Assembly (NCBI RefSeq): GCF_003730295.1
Contig: NZ_QTSZ01000049.1
Location: forward strand, 1 to 64,000
DNA from: Ornithinibacillus gellani
GTDB lineage: Bacteria > Bacillota > Bacilli > Bacillales > Amphibacillaceae
Direction of reading: 5' to 3'
DNA length: 64,000 nt
Part shown: in pieces, positions 8,179 to 19,320 of the stretch
Layout: the number at the start of each line of letters is the position of its first letter
Position numbering within the stretch: position 1 is the first letter of the stretch
Program-made: the position numbers and the translations under genes
The notes under the pieces: model-generated
Databases searched by the model: none
What the model saw: only the letters and a program-made list of their open reading frames with translations
What the model was told of the DNA's origin: nothing

Positions 8179-8934
8179 TTAATCTTTAAAAATAAATCCA
8201 CATTCTTTAAAACCATCATATTGTGGCCGATAGTTAAAAACTTCTTCCGTTTTTGATATATCCAATCTCTTAAATCGATTATTTGAAACAGCATGGATAA
8301 TTTCAAAGGGGCTTTGCAGGTCAGTTAGGATACATTGTTCGATTAAATGACACATATCCTCCGGGTTAATATAGGCACTCATATCTCTAGCTGTTAAATC
8401 TGTGCCAACGTTAGAAACTGCATCAAATGCGCCAATTCTAATTGCGATGCTTGGTAGTTTTTCCTGGTAAGCAAAATAAGCTGCAAGTGCCTCGCCAAAA
8501 GATTTGCCTACTCCATACAAATTTTTAGGGCGTACAGGCATATCCGGCTGAACCTGGGTATCAATTGGATATCCTTCAACAGCTTGCGCACTGCTGGCAA
8601 AAATAACTCTTTGGCAATTTTCCTCTTTGGCTGCTTTGAAAATATGATAAGTACCTTCCATATTTACCTTTAGTACAGTCTCAAAATTTGCATGAGGGGA
8701 AGGGTCACCTGCCAAGTGAATAACTGTATCTATACCTTTACAGGCTTTACGACAGGCGTGAATATCTCTGATATCTAAATGAATTATTTCGTGTCCAAAT
8801 TTTACCCACTTCTGCAGTTTTGAGGTGTCTTTGTCACCCAATGTGAGAGAGAATTTTTCATTCAGATAAGGAATTAAGGCAGTGCCTATATTTCCACCGG
8901 CTCCAGTAATTAAAACTTTTTTAGCGGAATTCAT
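8179..8934 (-). CDS. NAD(P)-dependent epimerase/dehydratase-family oxidoreductase
   Basis: An extended short-chain dehydrogenase of about 251 residues. The N-terminal Rossmann motif is GAGGNIG, the NAD-contact acidic residue lies in LTLGDKD, and the catalytic pair is YGVGK, with the upstream Ser in FASSAQAVEG. The compact length and these motifs resemble uronate dehydrogenase-like enzymes, but the substrate cannot be told. ATG at 8934 is chosen because AGGAGG immediately precedes it; the upstream in-frame ATG would place that site inside the gene. It is divergent from a TetR gene that may control it. Confidence 0.85.
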   Translation of the reverse strand: MNSAKKVLITGAGGNIGTALIPYLNEKFSLTLGDKDTSKLQKWVKFGHEIIHLDIRDIHACRKACKGIDTVIHLAGDPSPHANFETVLKVNMEGTYHIFKAAKEENCQRVIFASSAQAVEGYPIDTQVQPDMPVRPKNLYGVGKSFGEALAAYFAYQEKLPSIAIRIGAFDAVSNVGTDLTARDMSAYINPEDMCHLIEQCILTDLQSPFEIIHAVSNNRFKRLDISKTEEVFNYRPQYDGFKECGFIFKD

Positions 8935-9068
8935 ACGTATCCTCCTCATTATCTATTTCATATACTTCAACACTGCTATCCGTATTTTGCAAGCAAAAGG
9001 TTTCTGAATGATGCAAGGAAAAATACTGTATAAAGGCATATATTGTTTATTAAATAATAATAAAAATA

Positions 9069-9131
9069 GGTAAAAATACCCTTGTGATTTATTTTACTGT
9101 TGTTAAATTGTAGTTAACGTTCTATATAATT
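9069..9131 (+). promoter_or_regulatory. Divergent promoter region between dehydrogenase and TetR genes
   Basis: GGTA-aaaa-TACC at 9069-9080 is a small palindrome and TATAAT lies near 9125. TetR proteins often autoregulate through such sites between divergent genes. The palindrome is short, so this is only a candidate. Confidence 0.3.
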
Positions 9132-9150
9132 TATAGAAAGGAATAATAAA

Positions 9151-9711
9151 GTGAGTAAATCTATAAAGAAAAAAGCCATACTTAAATCAGCAGAATCATT
9201 ATTTTATAATCATGGATTTCATGCAGTTGGAATGAAGCGAGTTATTGAAGAGGCGAATGTAGCAGGTATGACAGTATATAATCATTTTACATCGAAGGAA
9301 CGGTTAATTGAGGAGGTTCTCAAACAATGCGAAATTCAATATTGGAATTATCTACATGCTAGTGTTGAAAAAAATCCTCGGACTCCTTTTTTACAAATAG
9401 TTAAGGGGCATGGGAAATGGATGAATGAAAAAGGAAAGAACGGCTGCATGTTTCTTCGGGCTCTTGAAGAATATGCAGATACAGACAATCAAATTGAGGC
9501 TATTGTAAGAAACCATAAAAATGATTTGTTTCAATATATTGAAAGTATAGCTTTGAAACAAGGCCTAACACAATGTGACACCATTGCTTCACAGATCATG
9601 CTATTACTGGAAGGAGCAACCTCATCTGCAGAAATTTTTGGCCCTGAGAAAGCGGAAGAACAAGCTATTTATATGTTGGAGTCTCTATTATTATCCTGGA
9701 GAATTATGTAA
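9151..9711 (+). CDS. TetR/AcrR-family transcriptional regulator
   Basis: A 186-residue repressor with an N-terminal TetR helix-turn-helix (about residues 8-55; GFHAVGMKRVIEEANVAGMT then VYNHFTSKERLIEEVL) and a helical ligand-binding C-terminus. The start is GTG, supported by an AAAGGA site. It is divergent from the dehydrogenase gene at 8934, which is the likely target along with itself. The ligand is unknown. Confidence 0.9.
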   Translation: MSKSIKKKAILKSAESLFYNHGFHAVGMKRVIEEANVAGMTVYNHFTSKERLIEEVLKQCEIQYWNYLHASVEKNPRTPFLQIVKGHGKWMNEKGKNGCMFLRALEEYADTDNQIEAIVRNHKNDLFQYIESIALKQGLTQCDTIASQIMLLLEGATSSAEIFGPEKAEEQAIYMLESLLLSWRIM

Positions 9712-10065
9712 TTGCTGAAGCGTTTTTTAAATAATGGATGCATCTAAAGGGGAATTTTGAGATTGGATCCTGAAGCGAATTGTTGGATCATTAATATTCG
9801 ATTCCGGAGAGCTGTTTTTGCAGGTGAGATGAGATAAAAATTGGATTCAGAAGATGTTGAGGAAGGTACCAAAGTTGCTCTGACGTGAAAATGGACCTTA
9901 AAAAGCTTATGAATTGTTTACGGTCTATATGATAAGCCATGATTTCTATACAGAAAACAGGAAAAGTGTAAAGACTTTCAGGAGGTAAAGATGATAATTT
10001 AGCCATGGAAATGAAATCTATAGTAAATGCGTAAAACAATCTCAAACCAATAAGGAGAAGATGAT
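9712..10065. other. Intergenic stretch, possible decayed coding sequence
   Basis: About 350 bp without an intact gene. One frame holds a short segment (SEDVEEGTKVALT) resembling the end of an SRPBCC/AHSA1-type domain, interrupted by stops on both sides. I cannot establish the parent gene. A purine-rich ribosome site for the next gene lies at its right end. Confidence 0.3.
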
Positions 10066-10875
10066 ATGAACAGCAATCAAAACTATTTTCAATTGCCGAA
10101 TGTTGTGTCACGGGAAGAATGGCTTCAGGCTCGTAAAGAATTGTTGATGAAGGAAAAGGAATTTACGAGGGCAAGAGATGCGCTGAATGCTGAGCGTCGT
10201 CACCTTCCGATGGTAGAAATAGATAAGCACTATACGTTGGATGGTCCTAAAGGTGAAGTTGGCTTACTTGATTTATTTGAGGGGCGTCCGCAACTTATCG
10301 TGCATCATTTTATGTTCGATCCAGATTGGGAAGCAGGTTGTCCGGCATGCTCGCTCGCTGCAGATAACATCGGTCATCTTGCCCATCTGCATGCACGTAA
10401 TACAACACTTGCTTTTATATCCCGTGCTCCACTTTCTAAACTTCTAAACTATAAGGAACGTATGGGTTGGGACATTCCATGGTATTCGTCTCATGGGAGC
10501 GACTTTAATTATGATTTTCACGCTACGCTGGATGAATCAGTCACTGCGATTGAATATAACTATATGAACAAGGATGAACTCCTTCAGAAAGGTGTCCCGG
10601 TTGATTCCGGTCAGTCTATGGAGGTTCCGGCTGTAAGCGCATTCTTACGTGATGGTGAAAAAATTTATCATACGTATACGACGTATGCACGCGGAACGGA
10701 TATGCTGATTGGTATGTTTAACTATCTCGATTTAACGGCTTTGGGGAGACAGGAGGATTGGGAACAGCCAACCGGTCGCAGTGATGGCAACGGTAAAACG
10801 TGGTTACGCCGCCATGATGAATATGAGTACTCTAATAAATCTGATGCTTGTTGCCATTCAAAAAGAAGCGAATAA
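10066..10875 (+). CDS. DUF899 thioredoxin-fold family protein
   Basis: A 269-residue protein with the layout of the DUF899 family: an N-terminal VVSREEWLQARKELL helix, a RRHLPMVEIDKHY segment, a thioredoxin-like core with a Cys pair in DWEAGCPACSLAADN, and a C-terminal LTALGRQEDWEQPTGRSDG signature. The CPAC motif suggests redox chemistry, but the family function is not established. A partial paralogue covering only the C-terminal third survives at 33755-34034. Confidence 0.88.
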   Translation: MNSNQNYFQLPNVVSREEWLQARKELLMKEKEFTRARDALNAERRHLPMVEIDKHYTLDGPKGEVGLLDLFEGRPQLIVHHFMFDPDWEAGCPACSLAADNIGHLAHLHARNTTLAFISRAPLSKLLNYKERMGWDIPWYSSHGSDFNYDFHATLDESVTAIEYNYMNKDELLQKGVPVDSGQSMEVPAVSAFLRDGEKIYHTYTTYARGTDMLIGMFNYLDLTALGRQEDWEQPTGRSDGNGKTWLRRHDEYEYSNKSDACCHSKRSE

Positions 10876-11037
10876 GTGCCTAAAAGATTGTAGTAAAAAG
10901 AGAGCATCCTCCTTTGTAGCGTTTCTTCTATAGCATCGTCTGATGTTCGGCCACTGTGTTTGTTGAAATGCTACGGATGACATTAAAAGATTAGTGCTTG
11001 CTCGTATTCGCCTGTGAAGAAGAGCAAATGGTGTCCC

Positions 11038-11238
11038 GACAAACGAATTGAATTACCAGTACATTCGAATCCGAGGATCCAGTTTTTCGGTGAAATAACA
11101 TAAAAATGACTTCTAGAGGGTGTTTTGGGAGGGACCGAAGTAACTATCATTTGTGAAAACGTACCTGAAGGAATACGAAAAGAAAATCATGAAATAGGTT
11201 TACGTTCTACACTGGAAGAATCTCGCTTTCTATATTGA
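11038..11238 (+). pseudogene. SRPBCC/AHSA1-family gene remnant
   Basis: Pieces of an SRPBCC (START/Bet v1-like) C-terminus appear in several frames: DKRIELPV, then FESEDPVF after a shift, then, beyond two stop codons and another shift, GGTEVTIICENVPEGIRKEN followed by HEIGLRSTLEESRFLY. The EVT...ENVPEGIR...GLRSSLE pattern is typical of the family end. Frame changes and stops show the gene is dead. The flanks, 10876-11037 and 11239-11364, show no intact gene. Confidence 0.6.
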
Positions 11239-11364
11239 ATGACAAACAGTCAAATTTTTAAAGTTTTTAAACGAATGAAAGCCAATTTGTGGAGGCAAAG
11301 AAGAATTTTACTGAAGTTAAAGGAAATCACCTTATTTCACACACTTTTATGAGGAGGAATGATA

Positions 11365-11688
11365 TTGAATAAATTCGGTTTGTATAACAAATTTACTACT
11401 ATTGAAGGGAAAAGGGATGATTTGGTAGAAATACTGTTGGAGGCATCGAAGTCGATGGAGGAAGTTAATGAATGTGAGTTGTATGTCATTAGTTTAGATG
11501 CAGACAATCCCGACTCAATCTACGTTCACGAAGTATGGAGGGACGCGCAGGCTCATCAAGCTTCCTTGTCGATGGAAGCGTCCCAGACACTAATCCAAAA
11601 AGCAAAACCTATCATTGTGGGTTTGGAAAAAATGAATGCATCACTACCTATAGGCGGAAAAGGAATTTCAAGTATTTCAGAGAACTAG
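11365..11688 (+). CDS. Antibiotic-biosynthesis-monooxygenase (ABM) fold protein
   Basis: A small ferredoxin-like alpha/beta protein of about 107 residues, matching the putative quinol monooxygenase (YgiN-like) family: a KFTTIEGKRDDLVEILLEA start, CELYVISLDADNPDSIYVHE strands and WRDAQAHQASL. Such proteins act as dimers on quinones or reactive compounds, often without a cofactor. The TTG at 11365 is the likely start because GAGGAGG ends seven bases before it; the ATG at 11359 is almost touching that site. Confidence 0.8.
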   Translation: MNKFGLYNKFTTIEGKRDDLVEILLEASKSMEEVNECELYVISLDADNPDSIYVHEVWRDAQAHQASLSMEASQTLIQKAKPIIVGLEKMNASLPIGGKGISSISEN

Positions 11689-11937
11689 AATTGGATGTGA
11701 TCATGTTAGAGATGGAGCTAATGAATGACTATGATTGCTGCTATTCGAAGAACGACGCAGTATCAACCTAAAGTAGATAACCCTAAATGGAACATTATTC
11801 ACTCTTGATTTGGAACGTATTTCTGCACCATTAAACGAAAAAATATATTACTTACTGTAAAAAAGTATTATATGTAAAAGCTGTTTATGCGGAATAAACT
11901 TACTAAAACGCTTGAATATCCAGGAGGGAAAAAATCT

Positions 11938-12438
11938 ATGAATACCAAAATCCAAAAAATCACACCAAACTTGTGGTTTGATACACAAGCTGAAGAGGCG
12001 GCAGAGTTGTACGCTTCTATTTTTAACAATTCAAAGATAGGAAGAATGACCTGCTATGGAAAAGAAGGTCATGACATCCATGGGATACCAGAAGGAACTG
12101 TGATGACAGTGGAATTTCAACTGGACGGACAAGAATTCGTAGCTTTAAATGGCGGCCCACTATTTAAATTTACTGAAGCAATATCATTTATTGTACACTG
12201 CGAGAATCAAGATGAGCTAGATTACTATTGGGAAAAACTCTCCAAAGACGGAGATGAAAACGCTCAAAATTGCGGTTGGTTAAAAGATAAGTTCGGTGTA
12301 TCCTGGCAAATTATCCCTTCGACTCTAAGTGAGATGGTAAGTGATCCGAATCCGGAAAAATCGGAAAGCGTTATGAAAGCAATGCTTCAAATGAAGAAAA
12401 TTGATATAAAAACCTTAATAGAGGCGTATGAGGGATAA
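11938..12438 (+). CDS. VOC-superfamily PhnB-like protein
   Basis: A 166-residue protein of the PhnB/3-demethylubiquinone methyltransferase-like branch of the vicinal-oxygen-chelate superfamily. Diagnostic parts are KITPNLWFDTQAEEAAELYA, TVEFQLDGQEFVALNGGP, and the closing CGWLKDKFGVSWQIIPS. Activity is unknown. ATG at 11938 follows GGAGGG, so the upstream frame is not translated. The TAA stop at 12436-12438 lies within the ATAAA boundary of repeat copy R2a. Confidence 0.85.
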   Translation: MNTKIQKITPNLWFDTQAEEAAELYASIFNNSKIGRMTCYGKEGHDIHGIPEGTVMTVEFQLDGQEFVALNGGPLFKFTEAISFIVHCENQDELDYYWEKLSKDGDENAQNCGWLKDKFGVSWQIIPSTLSEMVSDPNPEKSESVMKAMLQMKKIDIKTLIEAYEG

Positions 12439-12595
12439 AGTGAAACTTCAATCAGTGGGGAGGTTTTGTACTTACCCACTGATTGTTAGTTGAACCAATC
12501 AGGCCTTTACTGGCTGTTGATCCCCCGCTTACAATGCTTGTTATCAACAAAAAATCTTGATGTGGGGGGCTTACAGCCAGTTAATCTGTGATAAA
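12435..12595 (-). repeat. Dispersed two-hairpin element, copy R2a (reverse orientation)
   Basis: A full copy in reverse orientation, bounded by ATAAA (TTTAT on the other strand) at 12435-12439 and 12591-12595. It is followed head-to-tail by R2b, which is base-for-base identical with a period of 156 bp. Its left boundary overlaps the TAA of the VOC gene. Confidence 0.93.
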
Positions 12596-12751
12596 GTGAA
12601 ACTTCAATCAGTGGGGAGGTTTTGTACTTACCCACTGATTGTTAGTTGAACCAATCAGGCCTTTACTGGCTGTTGATCCCCCGCTTACAATGCTTGTTAT
12701 CAACAAAAAATCTTGATGTGGGGGGCTTACAGCCAGTTAATCTGTGATAAA
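12591..12751 (-). repeat. Dispersed two-hairpin element, copy R2b (tandem, identical to R2a)
   Basis: A second identical unit sharing its ATAAA boundary with R2a on one side and with the partial R2c on the other. Identity over 156 bp points to very recent duplication or gene conversion. Confidence 0.93.
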
Positions 12752-12800
12752 GTGAAACTTCAATCAGTGGGTTTTTGTACTTACCCACTAATTGTTAATA
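12747..12800 (-). repeat. Dispersed two-hairpin element, partial copy R2c
   Basis: Only the hairpin 2 end is present and then homology stops. One arm reads ATTAGTGGG rather than ATCAGTGGG, leaving a G-T(U) wobble in the stem. The following ~225 bp to the next gene show no further feature. Confidence 0.8.
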
Positions 12801-12941
12801 GGCATAAGCAAGAATGAATCGGAAGTCATGGAGATTGGAATATGTTAATTAAATGATCACTCCTAGATCAGCAAAGGGCAATTAAGATAAATAATCTGTA
12901 TCTATCCATTCCCTTGTTCCATTAGATCATCAATAAATTAG

Positions 12942-15629
<2,688 letters not shown>

Positions 15630-15712
15630 ATATGTGCTACTTATGAAGGCTGCTATGGTTAATAACCTATGATTACCCTTACATTAGTAAAATCTTTCCT
15701 TCAGAAACGTAT

Positions 15713-15756
15713 GAAAAGGTCAATCAAAGATAGCTTTTGATTGACCTTTTCATTAT
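15713..15756 (+). terminator. Rho-independent terminator after rph
   Basis: GAAAAGGTCAATCAAA and TTTTGATTGACCTTTTC form a nearly perfect stem with a short loop, about 85 bp after the rph stop. Confidence 0.9.
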
Positions 15757-15840
15757 CGTTTGGTTATTCATAGCCAATAATAAAAATTTTTATTTACAAT
15801 TAGGCTTTACATTTACAAACGTTAACATTATAATTGCTTT

Positions 15841-15880
15841 ACAATCTAATTTATTAGTTTGATAAAATTAATTAGATTGT
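15841..15880 (+). promoter_or_regulatory. Perfect inverted repeat upstream of ArsR-type regulator
   Basis: ACAATCTAATT at 15841-15851 and its exact complement AATTAGATTGT at 15870-15880 are separated by 18 bp. The site lies 50-90 bp before the regulator gene and just after a TATAAT-like -10, a typical autoregulatory operator position. The regulator-operator link is inference. Confidence 0.55.
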
Positions 15881-15929
15881 ATGGAACCAACAATGGAAAA
15901 AATATAAGTCCAACCGGGAGGAATCATAT

Positions 15930-16433
15930 ATGAAGCATAAAAATAACCAGCCAATGCCTATATCAGTTGAACAGGCCAAATTATTAAGTAACACATTGCG
16001 AGTAAAAATTTTAGGTGTTCTAATTGAAACGCCTAAAACGTCTAAACAGGTTGCTACACAGATTGGTGAATCGCCTGGAAATGTACATTACCATATGAAG
16101 CAATTGCACCAAGGGAAGTTAATTGATCTCGTGGAGGAGAAACCAGTCGGTGGGGTGGTGGAAAAGTATTATTTAGCTCGTTCTAGCGCATTTGATAGCT
16201 CGATATCTGTTTATCCTGAACTGAATCCCGATTTTAATGCAAAATCTGCTACACAGATGAGTTTAGCACTGCAGCTCAAAAAAGAAGACCAGGATACACT
16301 TTTAAAGGAGTTCCGTGCACTAATGGAAAAATGGGTACGCAAGTCAGCTTCAGCCGACAATATCGATGCGGAAGAATTTGTTTTGGGTGTTAATTTGATT
16401 TCCAGGGAAGAAAAGGAGTCTGACAACCAATAA
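15930..16433 (+). CDS. ArsR-like winged-helix transcriptional regulator
   Basis: A 167-residue DNA-binding protein. The winged helix (about residues 14-85) reads LLSNTLRVKILGVLIETPKT, then SKQVATQIGESPGNVHYHMKQL and a wing EEKPVGGVVEKYY. The remainder is a helical domain with no metal-binding Cys cluster, so it is not a classic metal sensor. A GGGAGG site precedes the ATG. It is 18 bp from the MFS gene and probably controls it. Confidence 0.85.
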   Translation: MKHKNNQPMPISVEQAKLLSNTLRVKILGVLIETPKTSKQVATQIGESPGNVHYHMKQLHQGKLIDLVEEKPVGGVVEKYYLARSSAFDSSISVYPELNPDFNAKSATQMSLALQLKKEDQDTLLKEFRALMEKWVRKSASADNIDAEEFVLGVNLISREEKESDNQ

Positions 16434-16451
16434 AAGAAGGATGGGGATGGA

Positions 16452-17735
16452 ATGCGTATATTTAAGTATCGAGATTTCAGTCTGATGTTCTTTGGAAGAA
16501 TTGTTTCAAACATTGGTGATAGCTTGTATTCTGTTGCTGCTATGCTTTTGATTTATGAATTGGGCGGATCGACTTTCTATACGGGATTGGCGGGGTTTTT
16601 GTCTATCTTTCCACGGATTGTTGAGTTTTGTTCAGGTCCCCTCATTGATAAAATTCCGATTCGGTCTTTACTTGTTAGAACACAATTTATTCAAGCGGGA
16701 CTCCTATTAATCATTCCGCTTGCAGCAACGGTCAATATGCTATCCGTTACACTCGTGTTGGTATTGACGCCGATTATTTCAACCTTCAATGTACTCATTT
16801 ATCCAGCCCAACTTGCAGCCTTACCTAAGGTTTTACCTGAAGGTCAACTTACAAAAGGAAACAGCTTATTCTCGATGGCATACCAAGGTGTTGATATTGC
16901 GTTTAATGGTTTAGCGGGAATACTGTTCGTTGCAATCGGACCATTTGCTTTATACCTCGTAAACGCTGCTGCATTTTTTATCGGTGCGATTATATTTCTA
17001 TGCCTTCGCATCACGAATACAACTGTCAAAAACAAACAGGGAAAAAGGAAACAGCCGATTCCTGATATCATCAAAAAGTATCGTGAAGATTTACAAGAAG
17101 GTCTATCTATCATGTTCAATAGCTTTATCAAAAAGTTATTATATGGTGTCATTGTATTGAATTTGGTATCTGCAGCTACAGTCGCCGTTTTTCCTGAATT
17201 CGGGCTGGTCATTGGGGGTACGGAATATGTCGGATTTTTGCTTATGGCATCTGCCATTGGTAGTTTATCCGGCGCCTTACTCGCACCTATCCTTAAATTA
17301 GAGCGCTTGCCATTAGGAAAAATGTATATTATTGGCTATGTATTCGCTGGCTGCTGCTGGACTTTAGCTGCATTGGTGCCGATTGCCTGGCTGACATTGA
17401 CCCTTTATATGCTTGCTTGGATACCGGCTGGCGCATTAAATATTGTGATGTTAACTACTTTGCAAAAGGTGTCTCCAAAGCATATGATAGGCCGAATTTT
17501 CACGGCAGCTACTAGTCTTTCCGGAATAGCAGCCCCAATTGGTCACCTACTAGGTGGTAGTTTAGGAGTGTGGATTGGTAGTGCACAAGTGGTTGCGCTA
17601 AGCGGGGTAGTTGTTTTACTCGTTTCCTTCTACTGGTTGGTTAATCGGGTTGTCAGAGAATTACCTGCAACCGAATCATTAGATGTAAATAGTTTAATCA
17701 ATCAGGAAATTCCGGTTGGTGGGGCTACGGTTTAA
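16452..17735 (+). CDS. MFS transporter (enterobactin-exporter/macrolide-efflux-like)
   Basis: 427 residues with about twelve membrane helices and an N-terminal FKYRDFSLMFFGRIVSNIGDSLYSVA typical of the MFS group containing EntS-like and Mef-like exporters (MFS_3). It is co-transcribed with the ArsR-like regulator, implying an inducible efflux pump; the substrate is unknown. Confidence 0.85.
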   Translation: MRIFKYRDFSLMFFGRIVSNIGDSLYSVAAMLLIYELGGSTFYTGLAGFLSIFPRIVEFCSGPLIDKIPIRSLLVRTQFIQAGLLLIIPLAATVNMLSVTLVLVLTPIISTFNVLIYPAQLAALPKVLPEGQLTKGNSLFSMAYQGVDIAFNGLAGILFVAIGPFALYLVNAAAFFIGAIIFLCLRITNTTVKNKQGKRKQPIPDIIKKYREDLQEGLSIMFNSFIKKLLYGVIVLNLVSAATVAVFPEFGLVIGGTEYVGFLLMASAIGSLSGALLAPILKLERLPLGKMYIIGYVFAGCCWTLAALVPIAWLTLTLYMLAWIPAGALNIVMLTTLQKVSPKHMIGRIFTAATSLSGIAAPIGHLLGGSLGVWIGSAQVVALSGVVVLLVSFYWLVNRVVRELPATESLDVNSLINQEIPVGGATV

Positions 17736-17803
17736 GCGATTGGATGTTATTCGTTTTGGTGCAACATAATAGGATGTTTTTATAAATGGGTTGTAAAGAT
17801 TTT

Positions 17804-17850
17804 CATGTGAGTGATTTGCGATAATAAGCAGCCAATCACTCACATGTTTT
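17804..17850 (+). terminator. Rho-independent terminator after MFS gene
   Basis: CATGTGAGTGATT and AATCACTCACATG form a perfect 13-bp stem followed by TTTTCG. It lies between the plus-strand MFS gene and a minus-strand gene. Confidence 0.85.
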
Positions 17851-17941
17851 CGTATCATGTTGCAAAAGGCAGGTTCTACAATTGGGATCGCATGTTGTTG
17901 TACGAAAGGATTCAGTATGGTAGGTGATAAAGAAGGGTGTG

Positions 17942-18328
17942 TCAGTTATCTGTGATATTTAGTTTTCCTACTTTCTTTATGACTGTTATTGCAAGCCAGA
18001 ATAATATCAAAGCGATGACTGGATGTATTGCTCCCGCTCCTGGAATATGGATACTGGCATATTGAAGTGGGACAATAAGCAAAAATAATCCAACCACTTG
18101 CCAGCGAATAAGCTTTGGAAGACGTCCAGTAAAAGATAGTACAAGTAGTAAGATTGGTATAAATTGAAACCAAATGACAAAAGTTGTATGGTACGACCAA
18201 TAGGAGTAATCGGTGAAAATAGCGAGACCTGCAATAAATGTCTGGATAACAACACTAATTGCAAATACCCACGTGAAAATAAGGAAAATGTTCCGTGATA
18301 ATTGAATCTTTTTATTTAAACGATTCAT
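17942..18328 (-). CDS. DUF6220-like four-helix membrane protein
   Basis: A 128-residue protein with four hydrophobic segments and a basic N-terminus (MNRLNKKIQLSRNIFLIFTW). Length, helix layout and the HPVIALILFWLA end resemble the DUF6220 family of unknown function. ATG at 18328 follows AAGGAGG; longer upstream reading overlaps the TetR gene and is unlikely. It lies 13 bp after the TetR stop, in an operon with it. Confidence 0.65.
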   Translation of the reverse strand: MNRLNKKIQLSRNIFLIFTWVFAISVVIQTFIAGLAIFTDYSYWSYHTTFVIWFQFIPILLLVLSFTGRLPKLIRWQVVGLFLLIVPLQYASIHIPGAGAIHPVIALILFWLAITVIKKVGKLNITDN

Positions 18329-18341
18329 TTTGATACCTCCT

Positions 18342-18929
18342 TTACTTTTTAATTCCGTAACAAAAGGTTTTGACACTGTTTTTAATAAAATCCTCCTTTG
18401 ATGTATTGATAAATTTGCCATCCCATAAAGCAGTAGATATAAAATAACTAAATAATGTAGCTAAAAACATAGATGCTTGTGCATATGCATCCGTTTGGAT
18501 CATCTTTCCGTCTTTTTGCATCCGATGAAAATAATTTGTTATATAGCTTTTTAGTTTTTCTGTGTTATCAGATATCAGATTAATTATTTCAGGCATGGTT
18601 GTTCGTTCTTGAATAGCGATTGAACAAATTGATTCATTCTTCAGCATTAAATCAAGATATGCTTGTGCAATTAACAACAAATCCTGTTCTAAATCTCCCA
18701 CTATTTTCTGATCAAATGCTTGCTTGAACGCTGGGATAAAAGTATTCCTTTCGATGGCAGCCTCTACAATTCCTTTCTTCGTTTCAAAGTGGCGAAACAC
18801 GGTCATTTCACTTACATTTGCTGCGTCGGCAATTTCTTTGATCGTCACAGAATGGAATCCTTTTTCTTTTATCAATGGAAGAGCTAATTGCAATATACGA
18901 TTGGATGTATTTGTTTTTTTCTGTTGCAT
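18342..18929 (-). CDS. TetR/AcrR-family transcriptional regulator
   Basis: 195 residues with an N-terminal TetR helix-turn-helix (GFHSVTIKEIADAANVSEMT, then VFRHFETKKGIVEAAIERN) and an all-helical C-terminus. ATG at 18929 follows GAGGTG. A perfect 21-bp palindrome 44 bp upstream is a likely autoregulatory operator. The downstream membrane protein is probably in the same transcript and its main target. Confidence 0.9.
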   Translation of the reverse strand: MQQKKTNTSNRILQLALPLIKEKGFHSVTIKEIADAANVSEMTVFRHFETKKGIVEAAIERNTFIPAFKQAFDQKIVGDLEQDLLLIAQAYLDLMLKNESICSIAIQERTTMPEIINLISDNTEKLKSYITNYFHRMQKDGKMIQTDAYAQASMFLATLFSYFISTALWDGKFINTSKEDFIKNSVKTFCYGIKK

Positions 18930-18972
18930 GTTGCACCTCACAGATTTAAGTTTGGATAATTTATATTTAATG

Positions 18973-18993
18973 TGTTAGTTAGTCTAACTAACA
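18973..18993 (-). promoter_or_regulatory. Perfect palindromic TetR operator
   Basis: TGTTAGTTAG, one central T, then CTAACTAACA: a perfect 10-1-10 palindrome upstream of the TetR gene, containing the TTAGTTAG/CTAACTAA halves seen in several TetR operators. Binding by the adjacent TetR is inferred. Confidence 0.75.
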
Positions 18994-19076
18994 TTATTTA
19001 TACTATATACTTATAAAAAATAATTGTCAAAAAAATAAGCATACTATGCTACTTTGTGTCCTTATGAAATAAATAT

Positions 19077-19120
19077 GAGCCAAAATCCTTTTGACATGAA
19101 GGATTTGGCTCATTCGTTTT
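19077..19120. terminator. Rho-independent terminator
   Basis: GAGCCAAAATCCTT and AAGGATTTGGCTC form a long stem with a T-run on the plus strand. It lies beyond repeat copy R3 from the bioB stop and may close the minus-strand bio transcript. Confidence 0.75.
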
Positions 19121-19135
19121 TAATGATTCACTGTT

Positions 19136-19295
19136 TTTATCACAGATTAACTGGCTGTAAGCCCCCCACATCAAGAATTCTCGTTGCTAACAAGGGTTAT
19201 AAGTGGGGGATCAACAGCCAGTAAAGGCCTGATTGGTTCAACTAACAATCCGTGGGGGAAGTGCGAAAACCCCACGGATTGAAGTTTCACTATAG
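19136..19295 (+). repeat. Dispersed two-hairpin element, copy R3 (compensatory change in hairpin 2)
   Basis: A full copy starting at TTTAT. Hairpin 2 reads AATCCGTGGGG against CCCCACGGATT where other copies have AATCAGTGGGG against CCCCACTGATT, a double compensatory A-T to C-G change. The upstream CTGATTGG box is unchanged, so it is the distal pairing that is maintained. The right end has decayed to CACTATA. Confidence 0.93.
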
Positions 19296-19320
19296 AAACA
19301 TCTATGCTTCATTATTTCCG

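Noticed and set aside
9791-10111. A 106-residue minus-strand ORF overlapping the DUF899 start
   Set aside because: It has no ribosome site, resembles no family, and lies antisense to the leader and start of a well-supported gene.
12435-12800. CRISPR array in the tandem repeat block
   Set aside because: The units are 156 bp, adjacent and identical, with no short repeat and unique spacer alternation, and no cas genes are near.
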